Shown here: positions 11,290 to 21,939 of the stretch, one piece after another
How positions within the stretch are numbered: position 1 is the first letter of the stretch
How the letters are laid out: each line of letters opens with the position of its first letter
NCBI RefSeq assembly: GCF_027244095.1
Contig: NC_069661.1
Span: 13,712,001-13,776,000, forward strand
Direction: 5' to 3'
Source: Hemicordylus capensis
Lineage: Eukaryota > Chordata > Lepidosauria > Squamata > Cordylidae
Length of the DNA stretch: 64,000 bases
Made by a program: the position numbers and the translations under genes
Notes under the pieces: model-generated
The model's database searches: none
Seen by the model: only the letters and a program-made list of their open reading frames with translations
Told to the model about the DNA's origin: nothing

Positions 11290-12474
11290 GTAGGTTGCTG
11301 AACAATTAACATTGAGGCATGTTTGCACTAGAGTAAAACCCATTTTTCCTGAGTTAAAAATCCACTCAGAGGTAGGTGAAATATAAAGAACAAAAAGATA
11401 AAATATTTATTCAAAAATACTACAGACTGCTTCAGTCTGTGGCTCTCCCAACATTTAGTTACAGGTAACAGAAACACTCAGTACTTGCAAGAATACTTCA
11501 AAAAGCACTCCAGCTGGTATTTGGAGTGGCACACTCTAAAATAGTGGTTACTCATTTGCAAGGATGATTTTAAAAAGCACTCCTAGTTGCAAGGAACCTT
11601 TAAAAGCCCCTTTACAGGGTACAGTCCTGGTTGGATAAAAAGGGCTCAGACTAGGGTTTCTTAGAAGGTTGCATTACAGATAAAACACAAAAGATCAGTT
11701 GTAAGGATTTGCAAAGCACAAAAGGAAAGTAAATAGTCTTACGCAGGCTAGCTATCACACTATTCCCTGTCTAAGTCTTTCTGAAGCCAAAAAGCCCTTG
11801 GCTTCCTTTCTCCATGAACTCACCCATGAACTCCATGAACTCTCCATGAACCCATGAACTCTCCATGAACTCAGCCACTCCAGGAGAGAATTCAAACTTC
11901 CTGCAATCCTGTCTCTCAAGGATCTGCAGATGTCCTTCCATGAGAGAAGTCTCCAGGCTGGCTGTTAGCCATGAGGCCGCCAGACTTCATGGCTGGTGCT
12001 CACAAAGCCTGCTCCCCATCTTCTCTCATCGCCCTCCTGGCTCCTTCTCAGAACAATGACCCCCTCACTTCCTTCCACCAGGCCCTCTAGGTCCCGGTCA
12101 CCGTGTGCTGAGTGGTTGATCCCCAGAGGTCACTGCCTGACAGACAGGACAGGATTCACTTCCGGTTCACTCTTTAGGGTAAGGGAGGGGCTGATTGCTA
12201 CAGTATGGTTTAGCAACATGCTGAAGAGCCTGGGCAAATACAGTAAGTCTTCACTTGGCACTGGAAGGACTTTGGATTTGGCACCAGAATCAGAATGTAT
12301 GTGACCAGTATTATACTGTCCCCCTGGCTTGTTTCTAGCAGTGCCCTAGCAGAAGTCAGGGTTCTAGGTGGTTCCAGATGGCCTGACACTTACTATATGA
12401 TATTGAGGAAATGTGGGATGGTAACAACCATGCGTCCCTGCAACATTTCGTTTGGGCCTCATGCTTAGCTAGTA
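11290..12474. other. Intron, unassigned; contains short tandem repeat 11813-11872
   Basis: The words CATGAACTC and CCATGAACTCTC recur about six times between 11813 and 11872. The surrounding sequence (AAAATATTTATTCAAAAATAC near 11400, then repeated AAAAAGCACTCC words) looks repeat-derived but shows no termini that I could pair. Confidence 0.4.
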
Positions 12475-12596
12475 CAACGGTCCCCATCTTTGGGTTCCCA
12501 GATGTTGTTGGACTACAACATGTCTGGCCTTTGTGGCTGGGGATGCTGGGACTTGTAGTCCAACACAATCTGGGGACCCAAGGGTGGGAACTTCTG
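12475..12596. mobile_element. Small hAT-like palindromic MITE
   Basis: The left arm (TTTGGGTTCCCAGATGTTGT, TGGACTACAAC) faces a right arm (GGACTTGTAGTCCAACACAA, TCTGGGGACCCAAGGGTGGG). Same family as 42855-42990. The possible 8-bp flanking repeats match only at 5 of 8 positions. Confidence 0.65.
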
Positions 12597-12758
12597 GCCT
12601 AGCAGATATGAGGAGAGAGCTACACGATCATCATAAACAGGTTCAACAGTTTCTCCTTTGCCTCAAGGAACCCTGGGAATTGTAGGGTTGATCCAAGCAA
12701 GCGCTAGGGCTAGAATTCCCATGACTCTTTGTTGGGGGAAACATTATAGTTCAACTGT

Positions 12759-13009
12759 AAAGGTAAAGTATGCCATCGAGTCAGTTTCGACTCCTGGAGC
12801 CCACAGAGCCCCGTGGTTTTCTTTGGTAGAATACAGGAGGGGTTTGCCATTGCCTCCTTCCGCGCAGTATCCTTTCAGCATCTTCCTATATCGCTGCAGC
12901 CCGATATAGGTGTTTCCCATAGTCTGGGAAACATACCAGTGGAGATTTGAACCGGCAACCACTGGCTTGGTAGTCAAGCCATTTCCCCGCTGCGCCATTA
13001 GGTGGCTTT
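12759..13009 (-). mobile_element. Sauria SINE
   Basis: Read on the minus strand, the tRNA-like head (GCCACCTAATGGCGCAGCGG, GGTTCAAATCTCC B-box) is followed by the body with TATAGGAAGATGCTGAAAGG and a BovB-like tail GAGTCGAAACTGACTCGATG...TTTACC. Sauria SINEs are mobilised by BovB LINEs; one lies at 1061. Confidence 0.85.
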
Positions 13010-13904
13010 GTACAAACCCTAAATTTGTATTGCAGGTGGGCCCCAAGTCTCTTGAACACCTCTGCTCACACAGGAAAGATGCTTATACTGCTTTTCAAAT
13101 GTTACAAAATCCATCCCTTGTTTTGACACAGTGATTCTGTGTTGGAAAACATAACATTCAAAGCAACAATGCCCTAGTCTAATCAAGGCACACACTAAAA
13201 ATCTGTGTGGAGGACATCTCAAAGATGGTCTTAGATTGCCACATGCTGGCCTTCCTTGGTACTGCGTCCACAAGCAGTCTGCAAGTCCATGACTTCTCCA
13301 TTACTTACATATCAATGGAATGCATACTCAGAAGTATATGACCGAAAGACTTGCATTACTTACACTGTTCTAAGGCCATATCACCCTAAGGTTTTATCTT
13401 CAAAGGTAGGAGCCTTGTGGCTTATCTATCAGGAAAAGGATAGCCAGATACGATAGAGTCGAGGGCTCTGTTAGCTTTAACGTTATGTAGAAAGAGAATT
13501 TTTGACACCCTTTCTGCCCCCCATCCCCATGAAGCTGTGTTTGTTGTAATGTAGTGGCTGAGGGCCAAACTACATGTTCAAGAAATGCTTGCAACTATAG
13601 CCCAACAGCCCTCTTTTAGCTTGAAAAGCTGCTTGGGTATTGAGGTGGGTGGGAACTGCAGATGGAGCAAGTTGCACTTCTAAGACAGCTTTCCACCTGT
13701 GGGGTTTCAAATGCATGTTTGTGAGAGAAAACATATATTTAAAAGTCCACAGGGGAGAAAATCCTGGGCAAAGGGCATTGGAAGCCAGCAGTCATCATGG
13801 TGAGCAGTTCAGCGCCCTTTCCTCCTGCCACTTCTCATCTCTCTCAGTCACCCCAAAGTGGCTTTGTGTGTAATGTGTAGTCTGGCCTGACAGTTGTGAA
13901 CTGT
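13010..13904. other. Intron, nothing recognised
   Basis: No exon, repeat or conserved motif was seen. Confidence 0.45.
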
Positions 13905-13909
13905 GGGGG

Positions 13910-14140
13910 AATTGTGGCACAGCAGGGAAATGCTTGACAAACAAGCAGAAGGTTGCTGGTTTGAATCCCTGCTGGTACTATATTGGGCAGCAGCAATATA
14001 GGAAGGTGCTAAAAGGCATCATCTCATACTGAGTGGGAGGAGGCAATGGCAAACCCCTCATGTATTCTACCAAAAGAAAACAGCAGGGCTCTGTGGGTGC
14101 CAGGAATAAAAACTGACTTGACGGCACACTTTACTTTTAC
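13910..14140 (+). mobile_element. Sauria SINE
   Basis: Head TTGTGGCACAGCAGGGAAAT with B-box GGTTTGAATCCC, body with AATATAGGAAGGTGCTAAAA, and tail TTGACGGCACACTTTACTTT. Plus orientation, 250 bp upstream of the next FAM47E exon. Confidence 0.85.
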
Positions 14141-14407
14141 TTGCTGTAGGTGGCATTAGGCCAGGCATTCTCTCTCAGTCTCTGTTGCCCAATCCGCAAT
14201 TTGGAGATAACAATACTGCTCAAATTTGTAGGGCCACTGTAAGGTTTATAGATGTATAAAAAGTGTTTTGAATAACAAAAAAGTCTATATACATGCTAAG
14301 TATTATTATGCATTTGTGAGCCACTGTAAACAGAAAAGAAAGTGCATCATTATAAAATGCCTTGAGATACTTTGAACACAAACCTAAATCCCAATTATTT
14401 TTAGCAG

Positions 14408-14557
14408 ATGCCTTCTGAGCCAAAGTGGGAGAAGTTTAAATATGGAGCCTGGTACCTTCATCCCAAGAAATGGAAAAAGCAAAAAGCAAGTGATTGGGAA
14501 ACAGTCCCTGAAGCTCTGAAAACCTTTCTGGAATTGAGGAAGAAAGCTGCCAAACAG
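14408..14557 (+). CDS. FAM47E: FAM47E internal exon (50 codons)
   Basis: The exon is 150 nt, phase 0 at both ends and fully open. It contains KFKYGAWYLHPKKWKKQKAS, matching what I recall of human FAM47E as KMRYGAWYLDTKLWKKHRVD, then a Lys/Glu-rich helical stretch ending KKAAKQ. The acceptor is TTTTTAGCAG with two AGs three bases apart (NAGNAG), so use of the first AG would add one glutamine codon. The donor CAG|GTAGAAAAG is weaker than the GTAAGT of the previous exon. A CR1 3' end starts only about 13 nt inside the intron. Confidence 0.85.
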
Positions 14558-15716
14558 GTAGAAAAGTGCCATAGGAACATAAAAACAGCCCTGCGGGATC
14601 AGGCCCAAGACCTATCTAGTCCAGCATCCTGTTTCCCACAGTAGCCCACCAGATGCCTCTGAGACGCCCACAGGCAAGAGGTGAGGCCATGCCCTCTCTC
14701 TTGCTGTTGCTCCCCTGCAACTAGTATTTAGAGGCATCTTGCCTCTGAGGCTGGAGTATAGTAGCTTATAGCCACAAGACTAGTAGCCATTGATAGGCCT
14801 GTCCTCCATGAATTTGTCTAAGCCCATTTTAAAAGCCATCCAAGTTAGTGGCCATCACCACATTCTGTGGCAGATAGTTCCATAGATTAATTGTGTGCTG
14901 TGTTCGGTCCTAAATTTCCTGGCCATCAGTTTCATGGGATGACCCCTGGTTCTAGTGTTGTGAGAGAGGGAGAAAAAATTCTCTCTGTCCACTCTCTCTA
15001 CTTCATGCATAGTTTTATACATCTCTATCATGTCTCCCTGTAGTCACCTCTTTTCCAAATTAAAAAACTCTAGATGCTGTAGCCTAGCCTCATAAGGAAG
15101 GTGCTCCAGGCCCCTGATCATCTTGGTTGCCCTCTTCTGCACCTTTCCCAGTTCTTCAATGTCCTTCTTAAGATATGGTGACCAGTACTGTACACAGTAC
15201 CCCAAATGTGGCCACACTATAGATTTGTAAAAGGGCATTATAATATAAGCATTTTTATTTTCTAATGACCTTTCTAATGATCCCTAGCATGGAATTTGCC
15301 TTTTCTACAGCTGCCATGCACAGCTGTCGACACTTTCAATGCACTGTCCACCACGACCCCAAGATCTCTCTCCTAGTCAGTCACCAAGAGCTCAGACCGC
15401 ATCAGTGTTCATGTGAAATTGGGGTTTTTTGCCCCAATATGCATCACTTTACACTTGCTTACATTGAACTGTATTTGCCATTTTGTCACCCACTTACCCA
15501 GTTTGGAGATAGTCTTTCTGGAGCTCCTCACAATCTGTTTTGGATTTCACTGCCCTAAAAAGTTTAGTGCAAATTTGGCCACTTCGCTGCTTAACTCAAC
15601 TTCTAGATTATTTACGAACGAGTTAAAGAGCACTGGAGTACACATAGCTGTGGCAGGGGCGGGGGCATTTTTACTTCCCTCCATTGTGAAAACTGTCCAT
15701 TTATTCCTACCTCGTT

Positions 15717-15750
15717 TCACTTCTTGGCCTTTTGGCTAAGATCAAGTGTA
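15717..15750 (+). ncRNA. U2 snRNA 5' fragment (34 nt) embedded in CR1, not a gene
   Basis: The stretch with CTTGGCCTTTTGGCTAAGAT followed by CAAGTGTA matches nucleotides 2-35 of vertebrate U2 snRNA at 32 of 34 positions as I recall the U2 sequence. It sits exactly where the CR1 copy at 36348-40730 has about 370 bp of RT sequence (about 37507-37876), so it fills a deletion junction. The rest of U2 is absent, so it cannot make a functional snRNA. Confidence 0.8.
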
Positions 15751-16076
15751 CGTACATTAGCTACTTTCCAGTCCTCTGGTACAGAGCCTGACCGTAGGTA
15801 CAAGTTACATATTTTTGCTAGGAGATCAGCAATTTCACATTTGAGTTCCTTCAGAACTCTTGGGTGGATGCCATATGGCCCTGGCAATTTGTTGATTTTT
15901 TGTTTTTCAAGACAGTTTAGAACATCTTCCCTTGTCACCTCAAATTGACCCAGTTCTTCAGCCACTATACCTGAAAAGCTCAATTCCAGAGAGGCTATAT
16001 GGTCAGTATCCTCTGCAATGAAGATAGATGAAAAAAACTTATTCAGCTTCTCTGCAATTGCTTATCCTCCTTAATA

Positions 16077-16855
16077 CAGGTGAAACTCGGAAAATTAGAA
16101 TATCGTGCAAAAGTCCATTAATTTCAGTAATGCAAATTAAAAGGTGAAACTGATATATGAGACAGATGCATTACATGCAAAGCGAGATAAGTCAAGCCTT
16201 AATTTGTTATAATTGTGATGATCATGGCGTACAGCTCATGAAAACCCCAAATCCACAATCTCAGAAAATTAGAATATTACATGGAACCAAGAAGACAAGG
16301 ATTGAAGAATAGAACAATATCGGACCTCTGAAAAGTATACAGTGTACTGTGCTTGATTGGCCAGCAAACTCGCCTGACCTGACCCCATAGAGAATCTATG
16401 GGGCATTACCAAGAGAAGGATGAGAGACATGAGACCAAACAATGCAGAATTGCTGAAGGCCGCTAATGAAGCATCCTGGTCTTCCATAATACTTCATCAG
16501 TGCCACAGGCTGAGAGCATCCATGCCACGCCGCATTGAGGCAGTAATTGCTGCAAAAGGGGCCCAAACCAAGTACTGAATACATATGCATGCTTATACTT
16601 TTCAGAGGTCCGATATTGTTCTATTCTTCAATCCTTGTCTTCTTGGTTCCATGTAATATTCTAATTTTCTGAGATTGTGGATTTGGGGTTTTCATGAGCT
16701 GTACGCCATGATCATCACAATTATAACAAATTAAGGCTTGACTTATCTCGCTTTGCATGTAATGCATCTGTCTCATATATCAGTTTCACCTTTTAATTTG
16801 CATACTGAAATTAATGGACTTTTGCACAATATTCTAATTTTCCGAGTTTCACCTG
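16077..16855. mobile_element. Tc1/mariner element with long inverted repeats, internally deleted
   Basis: The 779-bp element is flanked by TA on both sides (16075-16076 and 16856-16857). Its inverted repeats are about 230 bp each: CAGGTGAAACTCGGAAAATT at the left, matched by AATTTTCCGAGTTTCACCTG at the right. The 300-bp centre keeps the end of a Tc1-like transposase: text for DWPANSPDLTP, a damaged catalytic-Glu block (IENLWG becomes a stop plus RIYG), then RASMPRRIEA. Its orientation follows the transposase remnant on the + strand. The CR1 copy near 38200 keeps the uninterrupted target CCTTAATAATCCC, which confirms TA duplication. Confidence 0.9.
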
Positions 16856-18341
16856 TAATCCCTTTCACACCCTTATCATCTAAGGGTCCGACTGTCTCCC
16901 TGGCAGGTTTTCTGCTTCTGATATATGACCCTCCTGATTTTCCCTTTCAGCTTCCTTTTCACCAGTCCTCTCATTTTTGAGAAGTTTCCTCTTCTGAACT
17001 CCAATGCAACTGGATTGGAGCATTGGATTGGCAATGTTCCACTCAAATATACACTATGCTTACTGTTCCCCAGTGGCTCTACAACTCTGACATCTCGCAC
17101 CAGGTCCTGGGCACCACTCAGGATTAAGTCCAAGATTGCCTTCTCTCTTGTTGGTTCCATGACCCTGTTCTAAGCCACAGTCATTTAGCATGTCTAGAAA
17201 TTTGGCCTCTCTGTCAGTACTTGCACATGAATTTGTCCAGTCTATGTAAGGGTAATTGAAGTCACCCATTACTACAGCTCAGTCTCTCTTTGACACCTCT
17301 CTGATTTGCTTCTCCAACCCTAGGTCACTCTCAGTGTTTTGATCCAGAGGGTGATAGCACGTCACTAGTATACATTTCCTTTCAGTCCTCTTATTGTCAC
17401 CCATAATGATTCTGTGGAGGCCTCTGGTCCTCCTAAGTTTTTTAGCTTGTTGGATTCTATCCCTTCTTTAAGATACAATGCTACCCCACCCCCAGTCCAC
17501 CCTTCCCTGACCTTTCTGAAGAGTTTGTATCCAGGAATAACAGTTCATGGAACAAAATTTCATTTGCTTCAAGGGGAGCCTGTCCCTTTTGTACAGGCTT
17601 TGCTTGCCCAAAATGTATCCCAGTGCCTAACGAATCTGAACCTCTCCTCCTGGGACTACTGTCTCATTCACAGATTGAGACCCCTCAGCTCCACCTATCT
17701 CACTGGCCCTGCACATGGAACAGGTAGCACTTCAGAGAAATCTACCCTGGGAGCCTTGGACTTCAATATGCTACTCAGCAGCCTACATTTGGCTTCTAGG
17801 ACTGCATTTTCCAACATTGTTGGTGCTAACGTGCACCAAGACAGCTGACTCTTCCTCAGCACTGCATAAGAGCCTATCTAGACACTGTGTGATGTCCACC
17901 AACTTTGCACCAGGCAGGCGAGTCACCATGCGGTCTACATGTAGGCCACAAACCCATCTTTCTATGCCCTTAATGATCAAATCGCTCACTACTAAGAGGC
18001 CCCCAACCCATGGAGGAGTATCCATTGTGCGGGAGGATATGGGTGCATCACTCAAGGAAGGGTGTCCCTTCCAAGGAAGCATTCCCCTCTTCCTCAGACT
18101 GATGTTCTCCTTCCTCGGGACCGCCAATCTCCATGACAGCAGAGGAGCTGTCAGCCGTGGAGTGGGATGCCTCTACCATGTCCCTGAGGGTCTCATCCAC
18201 ATACTTCTCTGCCTATGAGCTTCTCCAGGTGAGCCACCTTGGCTTCGAGAGAACAAATTTGTCTCCTGAGACCGAGGAGCTCTTTCTACCGAATGCATCC
18301 CCATGACTTCTACCCCCTCAAGCAGACGGTCATACATGCAA

Positions 18342-18807
18342 TAGGGATGTGCACGAAAAATCTTCGGCACGGCGTGGGTAGTACTTTAAGGGCAGGGGAG
18401 GGTTACCCCCCCCCACCAGCATTCTATAAATTTTAAGCTCCTCGGGGCGGCAGCGTTCCTCCCTGCCGCCCCGTTCCCCCCATTGGCCGGAAGTGGCCGG
18501 AAGTTGCGAGCGCGTGTGCGCGCACAGCAGACATGCACGTTCACGCACGACGGGCACACGTTCGCAACTTCCGGCCACTTCCGGCCGACGGGGGGAACGG
18601 GGCGGCAGGGAGGAACGCTGCCGCCCCGAGGGGCTTAAAGTTTATAGAGCGCCGGAGGGGGGAATGTGGCGGGGGTGGTGGTGAGTACACTCTCCCCCTC
18701 CCTTAAAATACTACCCCCGCCGTGCCAAAACGCCGAATACCGCCCCAGCGCCGAAACGTTTCAGAGGCCTTTACAATGGCCTCCGAAACTTTTCGGGCAC
18801 ATGCCTA
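18342..18807. mobile_element. GC-rich palindromic hAT-like element, 466 bp
   Basis: The ends TAGGGATGTGCACG and CGGGCACATGCCTA form imperfect terminal inverted repeats. The flanks ACATGCAA (18334-18341) and ACCTGCAA (18808-18815) are an 8-bp target duplication with one change. Inside, two GC-rich arms fold back on each other, centred near 18530 (GGCCGGAAGTGGCCGGAAGT versus ACTTCCGGCCACTTCCGGCC). It is inserted in the 5' part of the CR1 copy. Same family as 30533-31801 and 51948-52360. Confidence 0.8.
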
Positions 18808-18915
18808 ACCTGCAATACTCTGTGCAATACACTGGGACTCACCCCCTCCCCTGCTGGCATTCTACCCTCATAACTTGTTTTATTAGCTATTTAGAGTATA
18901 TGGATCTTAGGCTAT

Positions 18916-19921
18916 AATAGAGCTATCAATAGCAGCTGATGCTGTGCAGTTCTTGTTAGAGTGAAAAGACTTGGAGCATCCATGAGGTCAGTGCTGAGTA
19001 TTCCATGTCTGCAACTGTGAGCCATTCCATTCAAAATAGGTTGCATCCCACAGTGCTTTTTTTATTTGGGTACAGTGACAAAATGTATTCACCTTACCTC
19101 ATTTGTGAATACACGTAGAGTCTACATGTATGAAAACAACTATTTTTCTTTGCAAGCATATGGTAACAGCCTTTTGTGAAACAGCTGAGCTGCTTCTGTG
19201 AATTCTGCCAAGAAAAGTGATGATTTTCGTGTTAAAAAGTCATTTACAGCCATCCACAGCTGATATGACATACATGCATTTTGTCCTCCAGTGACTGCAC
19301 AGAAGTACAAAATGTATAGTGAGACAGGGCATTTAGCATTTCTTTAGGAAAGGACATTATGTAATTAATTGGCCACACTTTTCTGGAGTTCCATTTTCCA
19401 GAGGCACCGAAGACCTACGTTGTTCCCATCCCAGGATCGGAGGGAGGAACGTAGCTTTAAAAGAGCGGAGAGGAGGGAGGGATGCACTTGGTTGAAATGC
19501 TGGGGGCAGCCGCTGCCTCTGCCCCCTCCAAGACGTGGCCGCTGAGAACTGCTGCACAGAGGCACACACTTTGGCAGAGGCCCTGTTTGTGCATTTCTCA
19601 GCCTTGAAGGAGAGAAATGCCATATATGAGAACTTTGTGTGATGATCAGGAATTGCCATGGCGCCCCTGGCTCACATGCCCTTGGATGAGCATGGAGGAG
19701 AGGAGAGTGCACGCCCACCCCTCCACTCCCATCAGTCTAAGAACCAGGGAGGGTGTGGGGGTGAGAAGGTAGCAGGGCAAGAGGGTGCGTGAGAGGCAAG
19801 CGAGGCGGCAAACCTCAGAGACGAAGAGGGACACGTTCTTGCACGGTCCATTGGTGGAGGGGGGGTTGTTGTCTGTGTTGGGATTTACCAGTCAAAATAT
19901 TGGCTGCAGAGCTGGAAAACT
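18916..19921. other. Intron, nothing recognised
   Basis: No exon or repeat assigned. The open frames on the minus strand at 19357-19834 lack splice context or homology that I recognise. Confidence 0.45.
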
Positions 19922-20112
19922 ACCGTATTTACCCAAAGAGAGGATGACCCCAAATTTAAGACAACCCCTTTACACAATATGGATTAAATATAGGTTATAC
20001 TATTTACCCAAAAGGAAGAGGACCCTGAATTTAAGACAACCCTCCATTTCTAACATTAAAGAACTTGGCGGGAGGAGGGGGCTAGTTTTGGATTCAGGTA
20101 AATACAGTATTG
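19922..20112. mobile_element. Possible small DNA transposon with TACCGTATTTAC ends
   Basis: Starts TACCGTATTTACCC and ends GGTAAATACAGTA, giving a 12-bp imperfect terminal inverted repeat. It contains the repeated word AATTTAAGACAACCC. Superfamily not determined. Confidence 0.45.
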
Positions 20113-20709
20113 TACTTGTGACACTGCCACAGATTAAAAATTGAAGCTCAGTCTGCAATATTTAATCTGTGGTAGCTCAGACTTTCACACATGCAATTCA
20201 TTATTCTTGAGATTTATTTTTACTGAACAAACATGAGAAATAACACAGCCTTTGCCCTGAGGCTTCCAATCTAAAGAAAGACATGACAATAAAGGAGGAA
20301 AGGAATGGAGAAGAAGAGGAAAAGAGAATCAATTGGTGCCAAAGCCGGGTCTCTTCTCTCCCTGATTCATACGGAATGATTAGCCACTGATGGAGTCCTA
20401 GAGTGGAGGGCCAGATGGCAATAGCACCAGGCATGCTAGTGGAAAGGGCAGTAGCCATGCACATGTAAACACGTAAACTGTGGCCACCCTTCTGATGCAC
20501 CCAAATTTCCAGCATGAACAGCAAACCAGAAACCACCATGCAGAACAATAAACATGAATAGGGCAGGAAACAGACATGCTGCTTACTTATTTTGAGAAAA
20601 TTACCTATAAACATCTTTGTATTTTCAGTGCACTAACAAGTAAATTTGAATCTGTGAGAAATTGTTTTTAAACATTCCCTTTATGTGAGATTGATGCAAT
20701 TTCTTGTAG
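20113..20709. other. Intron upstream of the fourth coding segment, nothing recognised
   Basis: No repeat or exon was recognised before the acceptor TTCTTGTAG at 20709. Confidence 0.45.
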
Positions 20710-20796
20710 ATGGAGTCGAAGGAGAAGGCAACGCCACTCCATGGAACATTTGCCTTCAATCGGTTCCTTGAAATGAGGGGCTACAGGAAGCCTGCG
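20710..20796 (+). CDS. FAM47E: FAM47E internal exon (29 codons)
   Basis: Acceptor TTCTTGTAG ends at 20709 and donor GTGAGT starts at 20797. The 87-nt exon is phase 0 on both sides and reads MESKEKATPLHGTFAFNRFL followed by EMRGYRKPA. The segment LHGTFAFNRFLEMRGYRKP aligns with the conserved human motif I recall as LYGTVAFKDFILSRGYRMP. Two downstream exons could follow in frame: 26190-26387, which ends with a stop, or 29091-29212, which continues. Confidence 0.85.
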
Positions 20797-21824
20797 GTGA
20801 GTGTGTCTCATGGGCCGTGGTGCCCAAAGCCTGTGCAACTTGAGAGCATAACCAGAGTCGCTGCTGCCTTGTAGAGACAACAGTTCGTGTCTTTAGTCTA
20901 GATCAGACTTGCCCAGCTTGTAACCCACCAAGCCTAATGTGGCCTACTAGCATTACAATATATGGTGGCCTGCCAGGCACTTGACAGTCTCCCAGTTTTG
21001 CAGTTCCAGGAAGACAGGCAGCAAGACCAGGAGGTTTACCAAACTCCCGCAGGCCATCATTCATGACTGGTGGGCTCCATTCAGCTTAGTTGGTCACAAG
21101 TTGGGCAGGCTGTGGGCCCAGTTTAAATAATCTCTTTCAACTCTAGGACACTTGCAGAATGGATTTTTGTGGATTCAAGCACATTGAATAGACACACCTG
21201 AGATCTAGGGTCCAAGAGGAACCCAGCAAGCTGACAGGCAGTCCAGCAAGCTTTCATAAGCCCAAGAGATGGGTCTGGCAAATATAGTCAAGGCTGACTG
21301 TTGCCCAGGCAAAGGTTAAACTCGACTCGGAAGCTTTTATAACTCTACCACATCAGGAGGTGAAGTCACACTGGAGCCCGAGAGGGCATCTTAGCCCAGG
21401 GACCTTTCTAGTCTGCAGCCCCAAGTGGCTCAAGTAGCAAGCAAAGGTTATGCTGACTTGGAAGCTTTTCTTGTGCTAATGGGATACAAGTGGGCAAGCA
21501 AAAGATAGATCTGAAGCTTCCCAGGTCTAGCTCTGCCAGCTCCCGACAGATCTTTGACTTCACACTGCTTCAAGCACTACATCACAGAACCAGATGTGGG
21601 AGAAGCTGCTATGTGGTTACCCAAGGGACAGATCTCCAGAGGAGCGGAGGTCAGAGTGCCCACTTTGTGTGGCTTTATATGTGGATCCAAAGGTGGCTCT
21701 TTAAGTGGAGCAAAGCTTTTTTGAAATTAAGCACAATGATGTGGTTGTATGAATAGAAGGCTGGAGACTGAAAAGCGTTTTTAAGAGGGTTGAAAGTGAG
21801 CTGAAAGGGGCATGCTATAGCAGG
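20797..21824. other. Intron, nothing clear
   Basis: The words CAAGCAAAGGTTATGCTGAC (21439) and CAGGCAAAGGTTAAACTCGA (21307), each followed by TTGGAAGCTTTT or CGGAAGCTTTT, suggest a diverged internal duplication of about 130 bp between 21280 and 21530. No exon seen. Confidence 0.4.
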
Positions 21825-21903
21825 GTTTCCAGTACAGCAAGCTTGGGCCCCCAGATGTTGTTGGACTACGGCTCCCATCATCCCCCGCCACAATGGCCAA
21901 AGT
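21825..21903. mobile_element. Fragment of small hAT-like palindromic MITE
   Basis: GGGCCCCCAGATGTTGTTGG, ACTACGGCTCCCATCATCCC and CCGCCACAATGGCC match the family at 42855-42990. Confidence 0.55.
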
Positions 21904-21939
21904 AACATATTTCTCCATTTCTCCAAATCCCGGTGAGGG

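Larger units (their letters stand above)
14571..18915 (-). mobile_element. CR1 LINE, near full length but old, with three internal disruptions
   Basis: The 3' end is at 14571 and the 5' end near 18915. On the minus strand it carries the RT C-terminal region (LKKDIEELGKVQKRATKMIR at 15044-15238), the RT N-terminal block (KCEIADLLAKICNLYLRSGS, PEDWKVANV at 15717-15983), endonuclease text (MGDFNYPYIDWTNS at 17060-17269) and ORF1 (VGGLLVVSDLIIKGIERW at 17783-18127). Compared with the copy at 36348-40730 it lacks about 370 bp of RT between 15715 and 15752, where a U2 snRNA fragment sits. It is also split by a Tc1/mariner element (16077-16855) and a hAT palindrome (18342-18807). Many stops and indels mark it as old. 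Confidence 0.9.

Noticed and set aside
11290-12330. LTR of an endogenous retrovirus
   Set aside because: Some AT-rich poly(A)-like words are present, but no paired repeats, primer site or target duplication were found.
15717-15750. U2 snRNA gene
   Set aside because: Only 34 nt are present, with no snRNA promoter elements and no Sm site.
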